Shown in pieces: positions 57,023 to 64,000 of a stretch of DNA of 64,000 bases. This DNA is from Glycine soja (Eukaryota > Streptophyta > Magnoliopsida > Fabales > Fabaceae), in the NCBI RefSeq assembly GCF_004193775.1, contig NC_041019.1, positions 14,479,020-14,543,019 of the forward strand, given 5' to 3'. The notes under the pieces are model-generated. The model had not been told where the DNA came from and made no database searches. It saw only the letters and a list, made by a program, of their open reading frames with translations. The position numbers and the translations under genes were made by a program. Each line of letters begins with the position of its first letter. Within the stretch, counting starts at the first letter, position 1.

Positions 57023-60000
57023 ATGAACGTTGAAAATCAAAAGACCACAGGAGGTCCAAATCCAAGAATCATCGAAGTTCCCTCAACTCAAAAACTATCG
57101 AGTGTTGGAATTGTGGAAAAACCGGGCATTACAAAAATCAATGCAACATTGCACCAAATAATCAAGAGGAAAAAGGCAGAGGCAAATGTTAACTCCACCT
57201 TAGGAGGAGACAATGCATTGATACGTTCTTTAGAGAACAAGAAAGAATCTTGGGTATTAGATTTTGGAGCATCCTTTCATGCTACTTCGTAGAGAGAAAT
57301 TTTTGAGAATTATGTCCCCGGTAATCTTGGATAAGTGTACCTTGGCAATGAATAATCTTGTGATATTGTTGGCAAAGGTGTGGTGAAGATTAAGTTGAAT
57401 GGGTTTGTTTGGGAATTGAAGAGTTTTAGACATATCCTTGATCTGAGAAAGAACTTAATCTCAACAGGCTAGCTATCTAGTGAAGGCTATACAACAATTT
57501 TCCATGGTGATAATTGGAAGATTTCAAAAGGTGTAATAATGGTTGCTTGCGGTAATAAGAGTAAAGCTCTTTACATAATAGCAGGGGCACATAATTTGAT
57601 TGCAGTAGCAACAAATAATGAAAATTTCAATCTATGACACTAGAGACTTGGCCATATGAGTGAGAAAGAGATGAAGACTATGCACTCAAAGGGGAAACTA
57701 CTAGGTCTTCAATCATTTGAAATTTACATGTGTGAAGACTGCATATTTGGCAATCAGAAAAGAGTCAGCTTTTAGACAAATAGCAGAACCCTAAAGAAGG
57801 AAAAACTTGAGCTTGTTCACTCTGATGTTTGTGTACACCAACATATGTGTCATCCATTGGTGGCAAACAATACTTTATGAGTTTTATAGATGATCACTCT
57901 AGGAAGGTATGAGTTTACTTTCTAAAATACAAGTTAGAAGTATTTGTGGCTTTTAAGATATGGAAAGCCATGGCTGAAAATGAGACAGTATTGGAGATCA
58001 AAAGGCACAGAACTGACAATGGTGGTGAATATGTAGACAGATTTAAAAAGTTTTTCTATGAGCACAAAATTAGAAGGGAGAGGACCATGCTAGGAACACC
58101 TCAACACAATGGTGTAGTTGAGCATATGAACCAAAAATTGACAGAAAGAGCCAAAAGCTTACATGTACAGTCTAGCTTACCAAATGTTTTTTGGGTAGAA
58201 ACAATCAACATGTCAACTTACTTGATCAACCAAGGTCCATCAGTACCATTGGAGCATGGAATACCAGAAAAGATATGGAGTGGAAAAGAAGTGAAACTTA
58301 CACATCTTAGAGTTTTTGGTTGTGTTGCTTATATCAATGATCAAGGTAGGAATAAACTTGATCCCAAATCGAAGAAGTGCACTTTCATTGGTTATGGAGA
58401 AAATGAGTTTGGCTACCATCTTTGGGATAATGAAAACCAAAAGATGATTTGTAGTAGAGATTTGATCTTCAATGAAAGAGTGATGTACAGGGATAGGAAC
58501 GACACACATACTAGCAACCCAGAAAAAAGTGGACCAATATATGTAGAGGTGGATGATGTTCCGAAAACTCCTATAGTTGAGAGTCCTCAGCTAGAGGAAT
58601 CAACTGAACATAGTAGTGACAACAACTTAATAGACCAAAACCTTTTACTCCAGGTCCTGTATTGAGAAGGTCTTCTTGACCTCACGTGCCAAACAGGAAA
58701 TACCAGAATTATATATTGTTGATTGATGAAGGGAAACTTGAAAGTTATGAGGAAACATGTCATATCAGAGATTCCAACAAGTAGGAGCTTGCCATGAAAT
58801 ACGAGATGAAGCCTTTGATCTTTAATCAAACATGGAAACTAGCTATGTTAGCTATGGGAAAGAAAGCACTTCACAACAAATGGATTTACCAGGTGAAGGA
58901 GGATCATGATGTCTCCAAGAAATATAAAGCCTGACTAGTTGTTAAAGGATTTCAGCAAAAGGAAGGAGTTTACTACACTGAAATCTTTGCTCTAGTTATG
59001 AAGCTAAATATTATCAGGTTTGTCTTAAGCATTGTTGCAATTGAAGAGCTCTACCTTGAGCAATTGGATGCGAAGACTGTATTTCTTCATGGAGACTTAG
59101 ATGAGGAAATTTACATGCATCAACCTGAAGGTTTCTTAGAAGAAAGAAAAAGGAATATGGTGTGCAAATTAAAGAAGAACTTGTATGGTCTGAAACAAGT
59201 TCTAAGACAGTGGTATGAAAAGTTTGAAAGATTCATGCACAAGGAAGGAAACCAGAAGTGTAATGCCGATCACTATTGTTTCTTCAAGAGATATAAGTCC
59301 GGTTGTATCATTTTACTACTTTATGTTGATGAGATGGTAGTAGCAAGTTCAAATATGGACGAGATACAAAACTTGAAGATACAGTTGTCAAAAGAATTTG
59401 ACATGAAGGACTTAGGTTCAAAAAAGAAGATCCTTGGAATGCAAATCATGAGGGATGAGCAAAAAGGGATTTTTGCAGTTATCTCAGGCAAAGTACATTA
59501 ACCGTGTTTTACAAAGATTTAACATCGGCGATGCGAAACTAGTTAGCATACCTTTGGCTAGTCATTTTCACCTATCTAAGGATCAGTTACCTCAAACAGA
59601 GGAAGAAAGAGGGTTCATGGCTAAGATTTTGTATGCTTTAGCCATTGGAAATTTAATGTATGCGATAGTTTGTACAAAGCCAGATATTGGCCATGCAGTG
59701 AGAGTTGTAAGCAGGTTTATGTCAAATCCAGGTAAAAACTCATTGGGAAGGAGTTTAGTGGATTTTGAGATATCTATGAGGCAACATAGAAAAATGTTTG
59801 TACTTTGGTAAAGGAGAATTAAAGATTCAAGGCTATGTAGATGCAGATTTTGGAGGTGAAGTCGATCATCAAAGAAGTACCACTGTTACATTTTTATTGT
59901 TGGTACTACAACTGTTAGTTGGATGTCACAAATAAAGAAGATGGTTGCTTTATCCACTACAGAGGTTGAGTATGTTGCAATAACAGAAGCCACTAAAGAG

Positions 60001-60260
60001 TTGAAATGGCTTTAGGGATTGTTAGCGAAGCTGAGATTCGTCCAAGAGAAGAGTGTTTTGCATAGTGATAGTTAGAGTGCGATACATCTGACAAAGAATT
60101 CAACATTTCATTTTAGTGCAAAGCACATTGGTCTCCGTTATCACTTCATCAGATCTTTGCTTGAGGATGAGGTGCTAACATTGAGAAAGATCCAAGGAAG
60201 TAAGAATCCAACAAATATGTTAACTACGGTGGTGATTATTGACAAACTGAAGTTGTGTTC
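57023..60260 (+). pseudogene. pol: pol remnant of element D (PR-INT-RT-RNase H)
   Basis: Pieces occur in Copia order: a frame-broken CCHC knuckle and protease (ESWVLDFGASFHATS, DSG changed to DFG) near 57260; integrase (RHRTDNGGEYV, LGTPQHNGVVEHMNQKL) at 57946-58665; reverse transcriptase (LDAKTVFLHGDLDEEIYMHQ, NLYGLKQVLRQWYEK) from 58998; a catalytic motif reading YVDE instead of YVDD near 59325; and an RNase H end (GYVDADFGGEVDHQRSTT) with many stops up to 60260. Multiple frameshifts make it dead. RNase H resumes briefly after the solo LTR at 61919. Confidence 0.85.
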
Positions 60261-61913
60261 TGTTGGATCGAGTGGCCTTAGAATAATTAAGAAGGGGGGG
60301 GGGTTGAATTAATTATTCCTAAAACATTACCAATTAAAAATTACTCTTTTAAGGCTTTTACTTTTGTTGTTAAGAGAATATGAAGTAGAAGAGAAACTTA
60401 ACAGAAAGTAAAAGCGAGAATTAAATGCACAGCGGAAAGTAAAAGAGTAGGGAAGAAGGAAACAAACACACAAGAGTTTTTATACTGGTTCGGCAACAAC
60501 CCGTGCCTACCTCCAGTCCCCAAGCGACCTGCGGTCCTTGGGATTTCTTTCAACCTTGTAAAAAACCTTTTACAAGCAAAGATCCACAAGGGATGTACCC
60601 TCCCTTGTTCTCTTTGAACCTAGTGGATGTACCCTCCACTAGAACTGATCCACAAGAGATGTACCCTCTCTTGTTCTCAGTCAAACCCAAGTAGATGTAC
60701 CCTCTACTTGTGCCACAAAGGATGTACCCTCCAATGTGTTAAGACAAAGATCTCAGACTGTTACACCTTTGATACTTTGTGAATGGGGATACAAAAGAAT
60801 TCTCAGGCGGTTAAACCTTTGAACGCTTTTGTATTAGGGAATGGGAAGAATCAAAAGAATTCTCAGACTGTGTCGTTTTGAATTCTTTGACAAAGGAGAA
60901 GGGAGACACAAAAGAATACAGGCGGTTAGTTCCTTGTTCTTTTGGAAAAGAGAGAAGAGAGACACAAAAAGAATTCAGGCGGTTAGTCCTTGGCGAATTC
61001 TTTTTGGCAAAGGGAGAAGAGAATGAAAAGATGAATAGCACAAGTTTTCAAGGTTTAGAAAACCAGAAAACTTCAGAAAGCTTTTGGTACAAAAGAAGAA
61101 GAAGAAGAACTTCAAAGAGATTTCAAGGCTTGTAAATGATTGTATGAGATTGATTAGAAAGACTTGGAATGATTTTTTAAAATGCAAAACAAAGCCTTGC
61201 TTTTATAGACTCTTCATGTCTGGTCAAGAAGGCCATTCAGAAGAGTTATAACTTTTAGAAAACTTAAAACCCATTTGAAAAAGTCAAAACCTTTTTGAAG
61301 AGTTACATCTTTAGATTTTTCAGAAACAGTCACTGGTAATCGATTACCAAATAAGTGTAATCAATTACACAAAGCTTTTGAGTGAAAGGATGTGACTCTT
61401 CACTTTTAAATTTAAATTTCAACGTTCAAGGGCACTGGTAATCGATTACCAAAACATTGTAATCGATTACAGCCTTTTGAAAATATTTGGAACGTTGTAA
61501 ATTCAGTTTGAAAACTTTTTCAAACTCTTTTAGCTACTGGTAGTCGATTACAACAATATGGTAATCGATTACCAGAGAGTAAAAACTCTTTGGTAAAGGT
61601 TTTGTCAAAAACTCATGTGCTATTCAAAGTTTTGAAAAACTTTTTAATACTTATCTTGATTGAGTCTTTTCTTCATTCTTGAATCTTGATCTTGATTCTT
61701 GAGATCTTGAGTCTTGATTCTTGATACTTGAATCTTGATCTTGATTCTTGAGATCTTGAATCTTGAATCTTGAACTCTTGACTTGTTCTTGATTCTCTTG
61801 AGATGTTCTTTGATTCACTTGAGCTTTTTGTTCATAATCTTTTGTTGTCATCATTGTTATCATCAAAACACCTTTGAATCATTGTTGATTCATCATGAAG
61901 CTTTGCTTCCGTA
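60261..61913 (-). mobile_element. Family E Sirevirus-like solo LTR
   Basis: This 1,653-bp block is flanked by TGTTC on both sides (60256-60260 and 61914-61918). On the minus strand the U3 (right) has palindrome pairs at 61337/61358, 61439/61460 and 61541/61562. A TATAAAAG box lies near 61197-61206, followed by a transcribed region with two hairpin arrays (61006 down to 60555) and the conserved U5 block near 60480-60540. The outer end next to the TSD reads GTA instead of the ACA seen in the sister LTR at 63981-63983. Confidence 0.85.
60555..61006 (-). repeat. Ten consecutive hairpins in two arrays (family E LTR)
   Basis: Lead hairpin: 60555-60576. Array 1 has five hairpins with the identical 7-nt loop TGTACCC: 60586-60608, 60620-60642, 60652-60674, 60688-60710 and 60714-60738 (the last imperfect). 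Array 2 has five with longer, AGNCNGTT-type loops and arms 60744-60749/60775-60780, 60789-60797/60826-60834, 60851-60862/60880-60890, 60909-60916/60937-60944 and 60965-60976/60995-61006 (the last 12 bp perfect). Arm sequences differ between hairpins but remain complementary within each. Base pairing is read directly; RNA function is inference. Confidence 0.75.
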
Positions 61914-62013
61914 TGTTCAGCTTCAGTTGGCTTGTTAGAATAAAAAATTGGAGAAGGTTGTTGCATTGGTAAAGATGTGAAGACAAATTGAAATTAGTCT
62001 TCAAGTGAGAGAT
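61914..62013 (+). pseudogene. Last piece of element D pol end and polypurine tract
   Basis: After the TGTTC duplication the element D sequence continues (AGCTTCAGTTGGC) to AGTGAGAGAT at 62004-62013, the polypurine tract directly before the 3' LTR. Confidence 0.65.
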
Positions 62014-62325
62014 TGTTGGACTTGGTCATGCAACCCAATAAAATGAATGAAGCATATAATTCTTTTGTGGAGAAAAAAACAAAAAAACCATTATGTTATT
62101 GGGTAGAAGAAAATTAGAAAAAGAACTGAGTGAAATGCAACTTATCCGTGCATGTATAAATACTACCTTTCTATAACTACTATATAATCAGTTCCAACAA
62201 GAGAAAAACAAAAGAGAGAGAGAGAGAGAGAGAGAAAACATTAGTGAGAGAAAATAGTATTTATATTTTCTGGATGTAATTGGGTTATGAGTTAAGTGTT
62301 TTGTAAACACCTATTATATATTTTT
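62014..62325 (+). repeat. 3' LTR of element D, interrupted
   Basis: It starts TGTTGGACTTGGTCATGC and matches the 5' LTR from about 62080. A (GA)n tract lies near 62214-62234. It is cut at 62326 by the left LTR of a family E element; its remainder would lie beyond the window. Confidence 0.8.
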
Positions 62326-64000
62326 TGTTGGATCGAGTGGCCTCAGAATAATTAAGAAGGGGGGGGGGTTGAATTAATTATTCCTAAAACTTTACCAATT
62401 AAAAATTACTCTTTTAAGGCTTTTAATTTTGTTGTTAAGAGAATATGGAGTAGAAGATAAACTTAACGGAAAGTAAAAGCGAAAATTAAATGCACAGCGG
62501 AAAGTAAAAGAGTAGGGACGAAGGAAACAAACACACAAGAGTTTTTATACTGGTTCGGCAACAACCCGTGCCTACCTCCAGTCCCCAAGCGACCTGCGGT
62601 CCTTGAGATTTCTTTCAAACTTGTAAAAATCCTTTTACAAGCAAAGATCCACAAGGGATGTACCCTCCCTTGTTCTCTTTGAAACCCTTGTGGATGTACC
62701 CTCCACTAGAACTGATCCACATGAGATGTACCCTCTCTTGTTCTCAGTCAAACCCAAGTAGATGTACCCTCTACTTGTACCACAAAGGATGTACCCTCCA
62801 ATGTGTTAAGACAAAGATCTCAGGCTGTTACACCTTTGATACTTTGTGAATGGGGATACAAAAGAATTCTCAGGCGGTTAAACCTTTGAACGCTTTTGTA
62901 TTAGGGAATGAGAAGAATCAAAAGAATTCTCAGACTGTGTCATTTTGAATTCTTTGACAAGGGAGAAGGGAGACACAAAAGAATTCAGGCGGTTAGTCCT
63001 TTGTTCTTTTGGAAAAGGGAGAAGAGAGACACAAAAAGAATTCAGGCGGTTAGTCCTTGGCGAATTCTTTTTGGCAAAGGGAGAAGGGAATGAAAAGGAT
63101 GAATAGCACAAGTTTTCAAGGTTTAGAAAACCAGAAAACTTCAGAAAGCTTTTGGTACAAAGAAGAAGAAGAAGAACTTCAAAGAGATTTCAAAGCTTGC
63201 AAAGGATTGATTGGAAAAGCAAAAGTATTCAAGATTGTTGTTAGAAAGATTGATTAAAAATGCAAAACAAAGTCTTGCTTTTATAGACTCTTCATGTCTG
63301 GTCAAGAAGGCCATTCAAAAGAGTTATAACTTTTAGAAAAACTTAAAACCCATTTGAAAAATTCAAAACCTTTTTGAAGAGTTACATCTTTAGATTTTTC
63401 AGAAACAAACACTGGTAATCGATTACCAAATATGTGTAATCGATTACACAAAGCTTTTGAGTGAAACAATGTGACTCTTCAGTTTTAAATTTGAATTTCA
63501 ACGTTCAAGGACACTGGTAATCGATTACCAAAACATTGTAATCGGTTACAGCCTTTTGAAAATATTTGGAACGTTGTAAATTCAGTTTGAAAACATTTTC
63601 AAACTCATTTTGCTACTGGTAATCGATTACAACAATATGGTAATCGATTACCAGAGAGTAAAAACTCTTTGGTAAAGGTTTTGTCAAAAACTCTTGTGCT
63701 ATTCAATGTTTTGAAAAACTTTTTAATACTTATCTTGATTGAGTCCTTTCTTTATTCTTGAATCTTGATCTTGATTCTTGAGATCTTGAATCTTGATTCT
63801 TGTTTGTAGGCTTTCTTCTTGAGTCTTGAATTCTTCTTGATTCTTGAACTCTTGACTTGTTCTTGATTTACTTGAGATGTTCTATTTGTTCATCACTTTT
63901 GTCATCATCTTTTGTTGTCATCATTGTTATCATCAAAACACCTTTGAATCATTGTTGATTCATCATGAAGCTTTGCTTCCACAATCTCCCCCTTTTTGAT
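62326..64000 (-). mobile_element. Family E Sirevirus-like element, 3' LTR and PPT only (runs off window)
   Basis: The 3' LTR is 62326-63983 (1,658 bp), highly similar to the solo LTR. It has palindrome pairs near 63416/63437 and two more pairs downstream, hairpin arrays at 62620-63073, and the U5 block near 62546-62600. Next to it at 63985-64000 is the minus-strand polypurine tract (AAAAAGGGGGAGAT), so the element body lies to the right of the window. Confidence 0.88.
62620..63073 (-). repeat. Second copy of the hairpin arrays (family E)
   Basis: Same order as in the solo LTR: lead hairpin 62620-62641, TGTACCC-loop hairpins from 62651, and a perfect 12-bp last hairpin 63032-63043/63062-63073. 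Hairpins two and three of array 1 have acquired arm mismatches relative to the solo LTR copy. Confidence 0.7.

Larger units (their letters stand above)
55914..62325 (+). mobile_element. Element D: degenerate Tork/Tnt1-type Copia element
   Basis: The 5' LTR is 5'-truncated (about 55914-56314); it lacks roughly the first 70 bp present in the 3' LTR (from 62014). A primer-binding site (TGGTATTAGAGC at 56317) is followed by gag and pol remnants in order. A PPT-like AGTGAGAGAT precedes the 3' LTR. A family E solo LTR interrupts the end of RNase H (60261-61913). The 3' LTR is interrupted at 62326 by a second family E element. The left edge joins the resistance pseudogene without a visible duplication. 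Confidence 0.85.

Noticed and set aside
61651..61866. 71-codon Gln/Ser/Asp-rich minus-strand frame
   Set aside because: It is the translation of CTTGATTCTTGA-type simple repeats in the U3 of the family E LTR.

Overview
This is a nuclear plant genomic window, almost certainly from a legume and most likely soybean (Glycine). The evidence is plant-style introns and plant gene families (DYW-class PPR, TIR-NBS-LRR, FAR1/MULE). It is also dominated by Copia LTR retrotransposons of the Sirevirus type, whose LTRs carry GGTAATCGATTACC palindromes that I associate with soybean. The species call is inference. No prokaryotic or organellar features are present.

Host genes are few. (1) At 113-4599 on the minus strand lies an intact seven-exon gene for the spliceosomal factor CWC22. 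(2) At 32932-35100 on the plus strand lies an intact, intronless DYW-class pentatricopeptide-repeat gene. (3) At 38302-41313 on the minus strand lies a three-exon gene for a 74-residue ROMO1/Mgr2-type mitochondrial inner-membrane protein. A decayed duplicate of it lies at about 29790-32820, on the other side of the PPR gene. (4) At 53231-55912 on the minus strand lies the 3' part of a TIR-NBS-LRR resistance gene, now a pseudogene split by a retrotransposon. (5) A possible 75-codon gene (20429-27239) has its coding sequence split by one retrotransposon and its putative leader split by another.

The rest is mobile DNA. From left to right: a degenerate LINE (5313-7165, minus); a probable Gypsy-type LTR (7604 to about 10800); a complete, apparently intact Sirevirus-like Copia element A (11104-20342, plus) with LTRs I could not tell apart by eye, a CTAAG target duplication and an extra third ORF; a pol-less relative B (20508-27085, minus, TAAAC duplication) carrying a nested Gypsy-type solo LTR (23369-24972); a possible Copia LTR remnant in the ROMO1 pseudogene; a Mutator-type MITE (36308-36743); a MULE with transposase and OTU-like protease remnants (41415-45786) about 100 bp upstream of the ROMO1 start codon; a Gypsy LTR plus primer-binding-site stub between 103-bp direct repeats (50477-51830); a gag-only Gypsy element C (53891-55593) inside the resistance gene; a degenerate Tork/Tnt1-type Copia element D (55914-62325); and two LTRs of a third Sirevirus family E, one solo (60261-61913) and one belonging to an element that runs off the right end (62326-64000).

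The most unusual signals are regulatory or structural. All three Sirevirus-like families carry three pairs of TAATCGATTA palindromes spaced 20-22 bp apart in U3. Element A repeats this palindrome module, followed by a TATA box, inside the element just upstream of its third ORF, which looks like an internal promoter. Family E LTRs contain two consecutive hairpin arrays in the transcribed R/U5 region, with invariant loops but different, still complementary stems.
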